This document shows, in pieces, positions 15,786 to 24,874 of a stretch of 64,000 nt of DNA. Made by a program: the position numbers and the translations under genes. The DNA is taken from the NCBI RefSeq assembly GCF_900221005.1, contig NZ_OBQI01000002.1:124001-188000 (forward strand). Reading direction: 5' to 3'. Below the pieces are notes generated by a model, which was not told the origin of the DNA, ran no database searches, and saw only the letters and a list, made by a program, of their open reading frames with translations. This DNA comes from Blastococcus aggregatus. Lineage in GTDB: Bacteria; Actinomycetota; Actinomycetes; Mycobacteriales; Geodermatophilaceae. Position 1 is the stretch's first letter. Every line of letters starts with the position of its first letter.

Positions 15786-16106
15786 TCAGGGCAGGCGCGG
15801 GTTGTCCGGCAGCTCGAGGTCGGGCTTGTCGAGCTCCTCGACGTTGACGTCCTTGAACGTCAGCACCCGGACGTTGCGGACGAACCGGGCCGGCCGGTAC
15901 ATGTCCCACACCCAGGCGTCGGAGAGCTTCAGCTCGAAGTACACCTCGCCCCCGGCCTCGCGGACCTGGAGGTCGACGGAGTTGGCGAGGTAGAACCGCC
16001 GCTCGGTCTCCACCACGTAGGTGAACTGGCGGACGATGTCCTTGTACTCGCGATAGAGCTGAAGCTCCATCTCGGTCTCGTACTTCTCGAGATCCTCGGT
16101 GCTCAT
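15786..16106 (-). CDS. DUF2469 family protein
   Basis: A 106-residue protein of DUF2469, a near-universal small actinobacterial family without a known function. The conserved lines 'STEDLEKYETEMELQLYREY' and 'VVETERRFYLANSVDL' are clear. It regularly follows rnhB, and here its ATG overlaps the rnhB stop by 4 nt. Acidic and probably cytosolic. Confidence 0.93.
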   Translation of the reverse strand: MSTEDLEKYETEMELQLYREYKDIVRQFTYVVETERRFYLANSVDLQVREAGGEVYFELKLSDAWVWDMYRPARFVRNVRVLTFKDVNVEELDKPDLELPDNPRLP

Positions 16107-16897
16107 CGGTCCTCGGTGCTCGTCGCGGGCTCGCAGGACACAGGGCGCATGTCCCCATCATCGTGCATGGCAGGGCGGTCGGGCAGCCGGAGGAGTCTGC
16201 CGACCTGCAGGTCGCGGGCGCGGGCCACGTTGACGAAGCGCATCCGGTGCGCCGGGCACGGCCCGTGCCGCTCCAGGGCGGCGGTGTGCACGTCGGTGAT
16301 GTAGCCCTTGTGCCCGGCGAAGTCGTACTCGGGCCACCGCTCGTGCAGGTCCAGCATCACCCGGTCCCGGGTGACCTTCGCCAGCACCGACGCGGCCGCG
16401 ACGCAGGCCGCGACCCGGTCCCCCTTCCACACGGCCAGGCCCGGCCGGGCGAGGCCGGGCACGGGGAAGCCGTCGGTGAGCACGTAGTCCGGCTCCGGGT
16501 CCAGCGTGCACACCGCCCGGCGCAGTGCCTCGAGGTTGGTCACGTGCATGCCGCGCGCGTCCAGCTCCTCCACCGGGATCTGCACCACCGACCACGACAC
16601 CGCGCGGTCGACGATCTCGGCGTAGACCCGCTCCCGGGCCGCCGCGGTCAGCAGCTTGGAGTCGGCCAGCCCGGGCACCCGGCCGCGCTTGCCCGCCGGC
16701 AGGACGCAGGCCGCGGCGACCAGCGGCCCGGCGCAGGCGCCCCGGCCGGCCTCGTCGGCGCCGGCGACCGCCGCGAAGCCCCGGCGGCGCAGGGAGCGCT
16801 CCATGTCCCACAGCGCGTCGGGACGGTCGTCGTCGACGACGACCCGGCGCCCACGGGGCACCGGGGCGGCAGCGGAGTGCACGGGTCGGGCAGCCAT
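16103..16897 (-). CDS. rnhB: Ribonuclease HII
   Basis: RNase HII, 264 residues. It removes RNA primers and single ribonucleotides from DNA. The core shows 'AVAGADEAGRGACAGPLVAA' with the first Asp-Glu pair of the DEDD site, then 'LADSKLL' and 'VTRDRVMLDL' with the later acidic residues. The N-terminal ~35 residues and C-terminal ~25 residues lie outside the family core, so a later start is possible. No closer start has a better ribosome site. It is coupled to DUF2469 downstream, and preceded by a strong hairpin that separates it from the LuxR gene. Confidence 0.93.
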   Translation of the reverse strand: MAARPVHSAAAPVPRGRRVVVDDDRPDALWDMERSLRRRGFAAVAGADEAGRGACAGPLVAAACVLPAGKRGRVPGLADSKLLTAAARERVYAEIVDRAVSWSVVQIPVEELDARGMHVTNLEALRRAVCTLDPEPDYVLTDGFPVPGLARPGLAVWKGDRVAACVAAASVLAKVTRDRVMLDLHERWPEYDFAGHKGYITDVHTAALERHGPCPAHRMRFVNVARARDLQVGRLLRLPDRPAMHDDGDMRPVSCEPATSTEDR

Positions 16898-16960
16898 CGG
16901 GATCCGACCCTACGACCCCGGCGGACCGGGCCCGGGGGGCGGTCGACGTACCCGCGGAAA

Positions 16961-16998
16961 CACGCCGGGCCGGCCCTGGGGAGGGCCGGCCCGGCGTG
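16961..16998 (-). terminator. Strong hairpin after the LuxR-type gene
   Basis: A perfect 16-bp inverted repeat (16961-16976 with 16983-16998) around a 6-base loop TGGGGA, almost all G/C. It lies 36 bases after the stop of the LuxR-type regulator in the direction of its transcription, with no T-run. This is the common actinobacterial terminator form. Confidence 0.75.
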
Positions 16999-17033
16999 CG
17001 GAGGAACGTGGCGGGGCGCGGACGCCCCCGAGC

Positions 17034-17774
17034 TCAGATCTCGGCGGGGATCTCGGTGGAGACCTCGGCGGGCTCCTCCGAGCGGCCGGCGCCGTGGGCG
17101 CCGCAGCTGCACACCGGGTTGCGCGAGGAGAGCACCAGGGAGACCGCGTGGGCCCGGTCGCGGGCACCCAGCTTGCGCAGGATGGCCTTGACGTGGCTCT
17201 TGACGGTGTCCTCGCTGATGAACAGGTTGCGGCCGATCGCCCGATTGGACTGGCCCTGCAGCAGCTCGTCCAGCACGTCCTGCTCGCGCCGGGTCAGGGG
17301 CACCTCAGGAGTGAAGGGCTTCGCGGCCGGGGTGGCGGAGGGCTCGACCCGGCGGATCTGCGGGTCGACGACGGTGCGGCCGGCGCGGGCGGCCAGGATG
17401 GCCCAGCCGAGCAGCGTCGGCGAGGTGTTGATCAGGAGGTAGCCACCGACACCGGCGGCGAGCGCCTCGTTGACGACGGCCGGGTCCTCGGAGGTGGCCA
17501 GCGCGACGATGGCGACGCGGGGGAAGCGACGACGGAGGTCGCGGCAGGCGTTCAGCGTGGCGGCGCGGCCGTGACCCAGCTCGACGACGACGGCGTCGGG
17601 GCGGGCCGACTCGGCCAGCGTCATGGCGCGGCGCAGCTCGCCGGGCGTACCGACCGACTGCATGCCGGCGGTCTCGTTGATCATGCTGACCAGGCCACGA
17701 CGCAGGACGGGCGCGTCGGCGAGGAGGAGCACGCGGGTGACTCCGCGCGCGGTGCTCGCCATGGGTGCAGACAC
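17034..17774 (-). CDS. LuxR-family regulator with degenerate receiver
   Basis: NarL/FixJ-type layout: a receiver-like domain (~residues 13-130) and a C-terminal LuxR helix-turn-helix ('VPLTRREQDVLDELLQGQSN', 'ISEDTVKSHVKAILRKLG'). The receiver lacks its phosphorylation chemistry. The acidic pair is AD ('LLLADAPV'), the phospho-acceptor position is Glu ('VVVELGHG') and the conserved Lys is Ile ('GGYLLINT'). A Cys-rich tail 'NPVCSCGAHGAG' follows the HTH, then an acidic end. GTG 17774 is chosen because GGAG lies 6 nt upstream; ATG 17762 and 17816 are alternatives. No histidine kinase is adjacent. It is probably an orphan, phosphorylation-independent regulator, possibly sensing via the Cys residues (inference). 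Confidence 0.85.
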   Translation of the reverse strand: MSAPMASTARGVTRVLLLADAPVLRRGLVSMINETAGMQSVGTPGELRRAMTLAESARPDAVVVELGHGRAATLNACRDLRRRFPRVAIVALATSEDPAVVNEALAAGVGGYLLINTSPTLLGWAILAARAGRTVVDPQIRRVEPSATPAAKPFTPEVPLTRREQDVLDELLQGQSNRAIGRNLFISEDTVKSHVKAILRKLGARDRAHAVSLVLSSRNPVCSCGAHGAGRSEEPAEVSTEIPAEI

Positions 17775-17955
17775 AACTGACTCCGTTTCACTCCGAATTG
17801 CTTGCTCTACCTCCATCGGAAGGGTGAAACGGTTGCTTGAACACTTTGCCGACATTTTTCGACATTCATTGCGCACGGACCATTCCTGCGGTTCACGTCA
17901 CACAGGAAACCCCGGTTGCGCATTCGCGGTGAGTGCGCACCGCATTCGGAATGGG

Positions 17956-18897
17956 TCAGCGGCGCCGGTGCCGTCGCCACGCCACCACGGGGAGGGCGCC
18001 GACCAGTCCGACCGCGGAGGACGCGAGCAGGTCCGGGCGCACTCCGGTCGCGCCGCCGTCCACCCCGGCGCCCGCGGCACCGACGGCCTGGATGTCGGGT
18101 GATCCCACGAACCCGAAACGGCTCACCGGCCAGACGATGACCGCCGCCTTGCCGATGACGTCGTCCACCCCGACGGTGCCGGAGTGCTCGTCACTCACGT
18201 GCGCCCTGGAGTCGGCGGAGGCCGACCGGTGGTCACCCATGACCCACAACCGCCCCTCGGGGACCGTCACCGGGCCGAAGGCGCGCGCGTCGGGAGCGGT
18301 GTCCTCGAAGATGTACGGCTCGTCGAGCGGCTCGCCGTCGACGGTCACCCGCCCCTCGGCGTCGCAGCACTGGACGGTCTGCCCGCCCACGGCGATCACC
18401 CGCTTGACGAAGTCGTCCTCGCTCGGCGGCGCCACGCCCACGGTCCGGCCCAGCCACAGCAGCGCGCCGGTGAACGCGTTCCCCGGCTCGGCCACGGTGA
18501 CCTCCGGGCTCCAGGTGTCAGGCCCCTTGAACACGACGACGTCGCCGGGCTCGGGCTCCCCGAACCAGTACGGCACCTTGTTGACCAGCACCCGGTCGCC
18601 GGTGCAGCCCGGGCAGCCGTGCAGGGTCTGCTCCATCGACCCGGACGGGATGAAGAACGCCTGCACGAAGAACGTCTTCACCACCAGCGCGAGCACGAAG
18701 GCCACCACCAGCAGCACCGGCAGCTCCCGCAGGAGGGAGCCCTTCCTGGGCTCGCCGGCCTTGCGCCTGCGGCCCGAGCGGCCCGACGCGGCATCCTTCG
18801 CCGGCTGTTCCTGCGCCTCGGTACCGGTCTCTCGTTCCGGGTCGGGCTCCCCCGGAACGACGTCGGCGGGCCCCCCGGGCCGTTCGCTGCTCATCAA
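17956..18897 (-). CDS. lepB: Signal peptidase I
   Basis: Type I signal peptidase, 313 residues. It cleaves signal peptides at the outer face of the membrane. A ~55-residue acidic/basic cytoplasmic N-terminus precedes a membrane helix (~58-80). The catalytic Ser is Ser87 in 'FIPSGSMEQTL' and the Lys is Lys165 in 'DDFVKRVIAV'. 'GDHRSASADSR' is the family box E. The insert 'HGCPGCTGDRVL' and two further Cys ('QCCDAEG') are actinobacterial features. A C-terminal hydrophobic stretch and Arg-rich tail suggest a second membrane anchor. It precedes rplS and trmD upstream, the normal order. Confidence 0.95.
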   Translation of the reverse strand: MMSSERPGGPADVVPGEPDPERETGTEAQEQPAKDAASGRSGRRRKAGEPRKGSLLRELPVLLVVAFVLALVVKTFFVQAFFIPSGSMEQTLHGCPGCTGDRVLVNKVPYWFGEPEPGDVVVFKGPDTWSPEVTVAEPGNAFTGALLWLGRTVGVAPPSEDDFVKRVIAVGGQTVQCCDAEGRVTVDGEPLDEPYIFEDTAPDARAFGPVTVPEGRLWVMGDHRSASADSRAHVSDEHSGTVGVDDVIGKAAVIVWPVSRFGFVGSPDIQAVGAAGAGVDGGATGVRPDLLASSAVGLVGALPVVAWRRHRRR

Positions 18898-18970
18898 GGA
18901 GCAGCGTACGGCGCGGAGGGCCCGCCGGAGACGCAGAGGGCGGCGCGGCCGCCCGTCGTGTCAGCGCAGA

Positions 18971-19327
18971 TCAGCGCGTGACGACCTCGCGCTTCTCCTT
19001 GATCTTCGCGGCCTTGCCGCGGAGCTCGCGCAGGTAGTAGAGCTTGGCGCGACGCACGTCACCGCGGGTGAGGACCTCGATCTTCTCCACCACCGGGGTG
19101 TGCACCGGGAAGGTGCGCTCCACGCCGACGCCGAAGCTGACCTTGCGGACGGTGAAGGTCTCGCGGATCCCGCCGCCCTGGCGACGGAGGATCACGCCCT
19201 GGAAGACCTGGATGCGGGAGCGGGTGCCCTCGACCACGCGGACGTGCACCTTGACGGTGTCACCCGGGCGGAACGTCGGGATGTCGTCGCGCAACGAATC
19301 GGCGTCGAGTGCGTCCAGGGTGTTCAT
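18971..19327 (-). CDS. rplS: 50S ribosomal protein L19
   Basis: Ribosomal protein L19, 118 residues. It sits at the 30S-50S interface. Family lines are present: '[19 protein letters not shown]', '[20 protein letters not shown]' and '[17 protein letters not shown]'. ATG 19327 gives the family length and has GAGG 9 nt upstream; ATG 19342 is a weaker alternative. It stands apart from the upstream NUDIX gene by 153 bases that seem to hold its own leader. Confidence 0.96.
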   Translation of the reverse strand: MNTLDALDADSLRDDIPTFRPGDTVKVHVRVVEGTRSRIQVFQGVILRRQGGGIRETFTVRKVSFGVGVERTFPVHTPVVEKIEVLTRGDVRRAKLYYLRELRGKAAKIKEKREVVTR

Positions 19328-19369
19328 CTCGGCAGTCCTCATGTTCTGGCAGTGGCTCGTCAACGGTGC

Positions 19370-19394
19370 GGACAGCGGAACTCCCCGGCTGTCC
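19370..19394 (-). promoter_or_regulatory. Possible rplS leader hairpin
   Basis: In the 153-base gap before rplS, GGACAGC (19370-19376) pairs with GCTGTCC (19388-19394) around an 11-base loop. It is followed upstream on the transcript by G/C-rich short repeats. The position is that of autogenous ribosomal-protein leaders. No known leader motif could be confirmed by eye. Confidence 0.3.
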
Positions 19395-19480
19395 GTTCCC
19401 GGGAGCTGCGGGGCTCCTCGGAGGAACTCCCCCGTCGACTCGGCCGACGGTGCGCAGCAGTCCTCTACTGTGCCACATCT

Positions 19481-19981
19481 TCAGGTGACGATGCGCGGCA
19501 CCCCGGTCCAGGGGCCCGCCAGCAGCGCCCGGAGGACGGCGGCCAGCTCGCGCGGTGCGAACTCCTCGCTGCTCGCGGCGATCTCCTCGGCGGTCCACCA
19601 GCGGTGCGGCTCGTCCCCCAGGATCTCCAGCTCGGTGCGGCCGCGCGGATCCACGTCGTGCACGACGTCCCGGAGCAGGAAGTAGGTCTCGCGGTTGTCG
19701 ATCGGCACGCCGGCGAACGGCCCGACGAACCGCCGCAGCCACACCGGGCCCTCGAGCGCGGCCGGGTCGACGTCCAGACCGATCTCCTCGGCCAGCTCGC
19801 GCACCGCCGCCGTGCGCAGCGACTCGCCCGCCTCCACACCCCCGCCGGGGGTGTACCAGAACAGGACGCGCCCCGGCGGGATGTCCGGATCGGTCAGCCG
19901 GGCGCCCAGCAGCAGGATCCGGCCGACCGGATCGAGGACGACGACCCGCGCCGACGGCCGGACGACGGCCTTCGCCCCCAC
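19481..19981 (-). CDS. NUDIX hydrolase
   Basis: A 166-residue NUDIX hydrolase, acting on a nucleoside diphosphate linked to another group; the substrate cannot be read from the sequence. The Nudix box is intact: 'GGGVEAGESLRTAAVRELAE' followed by EIG, fitting GX5EX7REUXEEXGU. The N-terminus 'KAVVRPSARVVVLDPVGRIL' is typical of the short actinobacterial forms. It lies between rplS and trmD, with 4 bases between the trmD stop and its start. Confidence 0.9.
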   Translation of the reverse strand: MGAKAVVRPSARVVVLDPVGRILLLGARLTDPDIPPGRVLFWYTPGGGVEAGESLRTAAVRELAEEIGLDVDPAALEGPVWLRRFVGPFAGVPIDNRETYFLLRDVVHDVDPRGRTELEILGDEPHRWWTAEEIAASSEEFAPRELAAVLRALLAGPWTGVPRIVT

Positions 19982-19985
19982 GGCG

Positions 19986-20723
19986 TCAGCGGCCGTCGAG
20001 GACCGCGCGGTCGGCGTCGCCCAGCGCGCCGTCGGGCAGGGCCGCCAGCAGGTCGGGACGACGCTCCGCCGTCCGCCGCAGCGATTCCGCGCGCCGCCAG
20101 CGGTCGATGGCCGCGTGGTCCCCGGACAGCAGCACCGGCGGCACCTCGTGGCCGCGCCAGGTCGCCGGGCGGGTGTAGGACGGGCCCTCGAGCAGGCCGT
20201 CGGCGTGCGAGTCGAACTCGACGGACTCGCGGTTGCCCACGACGCCGGGGAGCAGCCGGGTGACCGCCTCGACCATGACGAGGACGGCGGACTCCCCGCC
20301 GGCGAGCACGTAGTCGCCGATGGACACCTCGGACACGGGCCCCGCGTCCGCGGCCCAGTCGGCGACGCGCTGGTCGATGCCCTCGTAGCGGCCGCAGGCG
20401 AAGACCAGCCCGGGCTCGGCGGCCCACTCCGCCGCCAACGCCTGGGTGAAGGGGCGGCCGGCCGGCGTCGGGACGACGAGTCGCGTGCCGGGCGGACGCA
20501 CGGCCTCCAGCGCCTGCGCCCACGGCTCGGGCTTCATCACCATGCCGGGGCCGCCGCCGTACGGGGCGTCGTCGACGGTGCGGTGCACGTCGTCGGTCCA
20601 CTGCCGCAGGTCGTGCACGCCGATGCTCACCAGGCCGCGCTCGGCGGCCTTGCCCAGCAGCGACTGGCGCAGCGGCGCCAGGTACTCGGGGAAGATCGTG
20701 ACGACGTCGACGCGGAAGCTCAC
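19986..20723 (-). CDS. trmD: tRNA (guanine-N1)-methyltransferase
   Basis: TrmD, 245 residues. It makes m1G37 in tRNA and prevents +1 frameshifting. The start is '[14 protein letters not shown]'. The trefoil-knot SAM site is visible as '[20 protein letters not shown]', followed by 'LLPGVVG' and 'LEGPSYTRP'. '[18 protein letters not shown]' is the other family line. Its ATG overlaps the rimM stop by 4 nt, the usual rimM-trmD coupling. Confidence 0.96.
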   Translation of the reverse strand: MSFRVDVVTIFPEYLAPLRQSLLGKAAERGLVSIGVHDLRQWTDDVHRTVDDAPYGGGPGMVMKPEPWAQALEAVRPPGTRLVVPTPAGRPFTQALAAEWAAEPGLVFACGRYEGIDQRVADWAADAGPVSEVSIGDYVLAGGESAVLVMVEAVTRLLPGVVGNRESVEFDSHADGLLEGPSYTRPATWRGHEVPPVLLSGDHAAIDRWRRAESLRRTAERRPDLLAALPDGALGDADRAVLDGR

Positions 20724-21265
20724 AGGTCGAGGAGCCCCTCGGGCGGATCGACGACCACGAAGCCGCCGTCGACGTCGACGGTGGGCACGATCGCGGCCAC
20801 GAAGGGGATCAGCGCCTCCGCCCGCTCGGGCCGGCGGACCACGAGCAGGTCCTGCGCCTCGTGCCGGACGGCGGTGATCTCGCCGATCACGGACCCGTCG
20901 GGCAGCTGTGCGCGCAGGCCGACGAGCTGGTGGTCGTAGTAGGAGTCCGGCTCGTCGATCTCCGGGAGCTCGGCCACCGGCACCAGGAGCAGGGTGTTGC
21001 GGAGGGCGTCGACGGTCTCGCGCAGCGCGTAGACCTCACCGGAGGGGGCGGCGAGCTGCAGCAGCAGCGTGCCGCTGTGCCAGCGTTTGTCGACGACGGT
21101 GAGCGGGCCGCGCTCGGCCGGCTCGGTGCGCAGCACCGTGCCGGGGGCGAAGCGGAGGTCCGGGTCGTCGGTGCGCACCTCGACGGTGGTCAGACCACGA
21201 ACACCGTGGGGCCGGCCGATGCGGCCGACCACCACGGTGTCGTCGTCGTGCAGGTTCTCCGGCAA
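20720..21265 (-). CDS. rimM: 16S rRNA processing protein RimM
   Basis: RimM, 181 residues, a 30S maturation factor that binds S19. N-terminal domain: '[20 protein letters not shown]'. C-terminal PRC-barrel: '[20 protein letters not shown]' and '[17 protein letters not shown]'. It lies between the KH-domain gene (11 nt upstream) and trmD (4-nt overlap), in the rpsP-khpA-rimM-trmD order. Confidence 0.95.
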   Translation of the reverse strand: MPENLHDDDTVVVGRIGRPHGVRGLTTVEVRTDDPDLRFAPGTVLRTEPAERGPLTVVDKRWHSGTLLLQLAAPSGEVYALRETVDALRNTLLLVPVAELPEIDEPDSYYDHQLVGLRAQLPDGSVIGEITAVRHEAQDLLVVRRPERAEALIPFVAAIVPTVDVDGGFVVVDPPEGLLDL

Positions 21266-21276
21266 GGGAGGTGCGC

Positions 21277-21513
21277 TCAGCGCCCGTCGGTGTCGACGAC
21301 GTCGACCCGCAGGCCCCGTCCACCGACACCGGTCATCACCTGGCGCAGCGCCTTGGCGGTACGACCGCCGCGGCCGATGACCTTGCCGAGATCGTCGGGG
21401 TGCACCCGGATCTCGAGGGTCTTGCCGCGGCGGTTGGTGAGCAGGTCGACGGCCACGTCTTCCGGGTGGTCGACGATGCCCTTGACCAGGTGCTCGAGCG
21501 CGTCTTCGAGCAC
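21277..21513 (-). CDS. khpA: KH-domain RNA-binding protein KhpA
   Basis: A 78-residue single KH-domain protein. The GxxG loop is seen in 'VIGRGGRTAKALRQVM', and 'LEDALEHLVKGIVDHPEDVA' is the family start. KhpA-type proteins bind RNA, often together with KhpB/Jag, and affect cell division and translation in Gram-positives. It begins 3 nt after the rpsP stop and is part of the ribosome-maturation operon. Confidence 0.93.
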   Translation of the reverse strand: MLEDALEHLVKGIVDHPEDVAVDLLTNRRGKTLEIRVHPDDLGKVIGRGGRTAKALRQVMTGVGGRGLRVDVVDTDGR

Positions 21514-21516
21514 GTC

Positions 21517-22014
21517 TTACTCGGCGGGCGTCTCGGCCGGGGTGGCGTCCGCGGCCGGAGCCTCGGTCGCAGCCTCGGCGGCGGGAGCGTCAGCAGCGGG
21601 CGCCTCGTCGGCGGCAGCGGCCTTCTTCGGCGCGGCCTTCTTCTTGGCGGTGGTCGCCTCCGTCGTCGGCTCGTCCATGCCCGAGCGGACGGCGGCCTCG
21701 TAGAGGGCCTTCTTGTCCGGCTTGGGCTCGGCGACGCGCATCGGCGCCGGGGCGGGCTCGCCCTTGAACTTCTGCCAGTCGCCGGTCACCCGGAGGATGG
21801 CGCGGACGGCCTCGGTCGGCTGGGCGCCCACACCGAGCCAGTAGGCGGCGCGCTCGGCGTCCACCTCCATGTAGGAGGGGTCCTCCTTGGGGTGGTACTT
21901 GCCGATCGTCTCGATCGAGCGGCCGTCACGCTTGGTGCGGGCGTCGGCGACGACGATGCGGTAGTACGGGGCGCGCATCTTGCCCAGTCGCATGAGCTTG
22001 ATCTTGGTGGCCAC
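21517..22014 (-). CDS. rpsP: 30S ribosomal protein S16
   Basis: Ribosomal protein S16, 165 residues from GTG 22014. The core (first ~85 residues) reads '[20 protein letters not shown]' and '[14 protein letters not shown]'. A low-complexity Ala/Pro/Glu/Lys-rich tail of ~70 residues follows, longer than in most bacteria but common in high-GC actinobacteria. It is first in the rpsP-khpA-rimM-trmD operon. A divergent VOC gene starts 154 bases away, so the promoter must lie in 22,015-22,168; no clear -10/-35 pair was recognised. Confidence 0.95.
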   Translation of the reverse strand: MATKIKLMRLGKMRAPYYRIVVADARTKRDGRSIETIGKYHPKEDPSYMEVDAERAAYWLGVGAQPTEAVRAILRVTGDWQKFKGEPAPAPMRVAEPKPDKKALYEAAVRSGMDEPTTEATTAKKKAAPKKAAAADEAPAADAPAAEAATEAPAADATPAETPAE

Positions 22015-22168
22015 GGTGGGTGGTGTACTCCTCGAACGCAGTGTGGTTGCTCGCCGGGCGACGTGTGGGGTTACGCCGGGGCGGAGCGATGGACACGGCC
22101 GGAAACGGTGAGAGGGCCGCCACCGCCATGTTCGACCGACCATGATGCCAGATCCCGGAAGGAGCACC

Positions 22169-22585
22169 GTGGCCAGCACCGGTCCCCTGCACCACATCGA
22201 GCTGTGGGTGCCCGATCTCGCCCGCGCCCAGGCGTCCTGGGGGTGGTTGCTCACCCGGCTGGGCGCCGAGCCGTACCAGACTTGGGAGCACGGCCGGTCG
22301 TGGCGCTGGAGCCCCGAGGAGGGCGGCGTCTACGTCGTCGTGGAGCAGTCGCCGGCGCTCGTCGGGACGCGGCACGAGCGCCGCTCCCCGGGCGTGAACC
22401 ACCTGGCGTTCCGCGCGGGCTCCCCCGCCGACCTCGACGCTCTGGTCGCCGAGGCGCCCCGGCACGGCTGGCGGCTGATGTTCGCCGACAAGCACCCGTT
22501 CGCCGGCGGTCCGGCGCACCGTGCGGCGTTCCTGGAGGACGCCGACGGTTACGAGGTCGAACTGGTCGCCGACCCGGTCGACTAG
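22169..22585 (+). CDS. VOC-family (glyoxalase-like) protein
   Basis: A 138-residue protein of the vicinal-oxygen-chelate fold. Two beta-alpha-beta-beta-beta units are suggested by '[20 protein letters not shown]' and '[20 protein letters not shown]'. Metal-ligand-like residues are His (HHIEL), His (NHLAF) and Glu (YEVELV). The GTG at 22169 is chosen because AAGGAG lies 5 nt upstream. Its substrate is unknown; relatives include lyases, dioxygenases and resistance proteins. The 3' end overlaps the convergent RraB-like gene by 4 nt. Confidence 0.88.
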   Translation: MASTGPLHHIELWVPDLARAQASWGWLLTRLGAEPYQTWEHGRSWRWSPEEGGVYVVVEQSPALVGTRHERRSPGVNHLAFRAGSPADLDALVAEAPRHGWRLMFADKHPFAGGPAHRAAFLEDADGYEVELVADPVD

Positions 22586-22947
22586 TCCGCGCGGTCGGCG
22601 TCGTCCTCGGGGTGGGCGGCCACCAGGAAGCCGCCCCAGCCGTCGTAGGTGCCGCCGTGCCGGTTCACGATGCCCACGACCTCGCGGGTGAAGGCGGCCG
22701 CCGTGGCGTGGTCGACGGCGGTCATGGCGCTGAACTCCAGCCACACCGTGAGGAACCGGCGGCGCAGGCCGTCGATGCGGTAGCCCGCGGCCACCAGCTC
22801 CTCCCCCGCCGCCTCGGCAGCGCGGCGCGACCGGAAATCGGCCAGGTGGTCGATCGGCCGGAGCTCGTGCACCTGGTCACCCAGGGCGAGGTTCTGCTCG
22901 ACCACCTGAGCGCTCTGCGCGACCTGCTCCTCGACGTCCTGCGGCAT
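22582..22947 (-). CDS. RraB-like (RNase E inhibitor fold) protein
   Basis: A 121-residue protein that fits the RraB family. It has the helical line 'RRAAEAAGEELVAAGYRIDG', the strand 'RFLTVWLEFSAM' and the closing signature 'NRHGGTYDGWGGFLVA', which in RraB is 'GG.YDGW'. E. coli RraB inhibits RNase E. Actinobacteria have RNase E/G-type enzymes, but whether this relative controls them is not known. It follows proS on the same strand, separated by a double hairpin, and is probably a separate transcript. Confidence 0.7.
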   Translation of the reverse strand: MPQDVEEQVAQSAQVVEQNLALGDQVHELRPIDHLADFRSRRAAEAAGEELVAAGYRIDGLRRRFLTVWLEFSAMTAVDHATAAAFTREVVGIVNRHGGTYDGWGGFLVAAHPEDDADRAD

Positions 22948-23015
22948 GCCGAGAGGAGATCACGCGCTGCGCCGAACTGGTTGCCGCCCCGCCTGACGCC
23001 GTCCTCCCTCACGGG

Positions 23016-23083
23016 AGCGCTTCCTCCCTCACCGCGCACGGTGAGGGAGGAAGCGCTGGGATCAGGGGACCTGATCCCAGCGC
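23016..23083 (-). terminator. Two overlapping hairpins after proS
   Basis: Hairpin 1: 14-bp perfect stem (23053-23066 with 23070-23083) around loop GGA. Hairpin 2: 19-bp perfect stem (23016-23034 with 23039-23057) around loop CGCA. They share bases 23053-23057, so they exclude each other in full length. The pair begins 14 bases after the proS stop. There is no T-run. Most likely the terminator of proS, possibly with a switching function. Confidence 0.75.
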
Positions 23084-23096
23084 GGGCCGAGGAACC

Positions 23097-24845
23097 TCAG
23101 CCGCGGGTGGCGGCCAGCACGCGGGCGCCGGCCTCGGCGACCGGCACCTCCTCGCGCTCGCCGGTCCTGCGGTCGCGCACCTCGATGACGCCCTCGGCCA
23201 GCCCGCGGCCGACGGTGACGATGGTCGGCATCCCGAGCAGCTCGGCGTCCTTGAACTTCACGCCGGGGCTGACCTTCGGCCGGTCGTCGTAGAGGACGGT
23301 GAGCCCGGCCGCGACCAGCTCGGCGGCCAGCGCCTCGGCGGCCTCGAAGACGGCAGCGTCCTTGCCGGTGGCGACGACGTGCACGTCCGCGGGAGCCACC
23401 GAGCGCGGCCAGACCAGGCCCAGCTCGTCGTGCGTGGACTCGGCGATGGCGGCGACGGCGCGCGAGACGCCGATGCCGTAGGAGCCCATGGTGACCGTGA
23501 CGAGCTTGCCGTTCTCGTCGAGCACCTTGAGGTCCAGCGCCTCGGCGTACTTGCGGCCGAGCTGGAAGATGTGGCCCATCTCCACGCCGCGGGCCAGCTC
23601 CAGCGGGCCGGAACCGTCGGGCGCGGGGTCGCCGGGCAGCACCTCGGCGGCCTCGATGACGCCGTCCCAGGTGAAGTCCCGGCCGGCCACGAGGTCGAAC
23701 ACGTGCTTGCCGGCCTCGTTGGCGCCGGTGATCCAGCGGGTGCCGGCGACCACGCGCGGGTCGACCAGGTAGCGGATCTTCGAGTCGCTCTCGGCACCGA
23801 GCACCTGCGGGCCGATGTAGCCCTTCACCAGCGCCGGGTTGCCGGCGAAGTCGGTGAACGGCTCCACCTCGGCCGGCGCCAGCTGGGCCTCGAGGCGCTT
23901 GGCGTCGACCTCCCGGTCGCCGGGCAGACCGATGACCAACGGCTCGCGGCTGCCGTCGGGGTGCACGAGCGTCATGACGACGTTCTTGAGCGTCGAGGCC
24001 GCGGTGTAGCCGGCGTCCGGGAACAGCTGCTGGGCGACCGCGACCAGGGACTCGATGGTCGGGGTGTCGGGGGTGTCCTCGACGTGCGCGGCGGGCAGCC
24101 CGTCGAACGGGACCTCGTCCGGGACGACGGTGGTGACGGCCTCGACGTTGGCGGCGTAGCCACCGGGCGAGCGGACGAAGGTGTCCTCGCCGATCGCGGT
24201 CGGGTGCAGGAACTCCTCGCTCCGGGAGCCGCCCATCGCCCCGGACATCGCCGAGACGATCACGTACTCCAGGCCCAGCCGGTCGAAGATCTTGATGTAG
24301 GCGTCGCGGTGCAGCGCGTAGGACTTGTCGAGGCCGGCGTCGTCGATGTCGAAGGAGTAGCTGTCCTTCATCGTGAACTCGCGGCCGCGGAACAGGCCGG
24401 CGCGGGGACGCGCCTCGTCCCGGTACTTGGTCTGGATCTGGTACAGCGAGACCGGCAGGTCCTTGTAGGAGCCGTAGAGGTCCTTCACCAGGAGCGTGAA
24501 CATCTCCTCGTGGGTGGGGCCGAGCAGGAAGTCGTTCCCGCGGCGGTCCTTCAGCCGGAAGAGGTTGGGGCCGTACTCGGTCCAGCGACCGGTGGCCTCG
24601 TAGGGCTCGCGTGGCAGCAGGGCCGGGAAGGCGACCTCCTGGGCGCCCATCGCGTCCATCTCCTCGCGGATGATGCGCTCGACGTTGCGGAAGACCCGGT
24701 AGCCCAGCGGCAGCCAGGTGAACCCGCCCGGGGCGGCCCGGCGGATGTACCCGCCACGGGCCAGGAGGCGGTGGCTGGCGACCTCGGCATCGGCCGGGTC
24801 GTCACGCAGGGTCCGCAGGAACAGGGTCGACATCCGGAGCAGCAC
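23097..24845 (-). CDS. proS: Prolyl-tRNA synthetase
   Basis: ProRS, 582 residues, bacterial-type with the editing (INS) domain. It charges tRNA-Pro. Class II motifs: motif 1 near '[20 protein letters not shown]', motif 2 '[20 protein letters not shown]', motif 3 '[17 protein letters not shown]'. The INS region lies about 220-405, and the anticodon domain ends with '[16 protein letters not shown]'. The GTG at 24845 ([12 protein letters not shown]) fits relatives; ATG 24833 is the alternative. The longer upstream frame is not real. Confidence 0.96.
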   Translation of the reverse strand: MLLRMSTLFLRTLRDDPADAEVASHRLLARGGYIRRAAPGGFTWLPLGYRVFRNVERIIREEMDAMGAQEVAFPALLPREPYEATGRWTEYGPNLFRLKDRRGNDFLLGPTHEEMFTLLVKDLYGSYKDLPVSLYQIQTKYRDEARPRAGLFRGREFTMKDSYSFDIDDAGLDKSYALHRDAYIKIFDRLGLEYVIVSAMSGAMGGSRSEEFLHPTAIGEDTFVRSPGGYAANVEAVTTVVPDEVPFDGLPAAHVEDTPDTPTIESLVAVAQQLFPDAGYTAASTLKNVVMTLVHPDGSREPLVIGLPGDREVDAKRLEAQLAPAEVEPFTDFAGNPALVKGYIGPQVLGAESDSKIRYLVDPRVVAGTRWITGANEAGKHVFDLVAGRDFTWDGVIEAAEVLPGDPAPDGSGPLELARGVEMGHIFQLGRKYAEALDLKVLDENGKLVTVTMGSYGIGVSRAVAAIAESTHDELGLVWPRSVAPADVHVVATGKDAAVFEAAEALAAELVAAGLTVLYDDRPKVSPGVKFKDAELLGMPTIVTVGRGLAEGVIEVRDRRTGEREEVPVAEAGARVLAATRG

Positions 24846-24874
24846 GGAACGAGTCTCCCAGGCCTCGCGAACCC

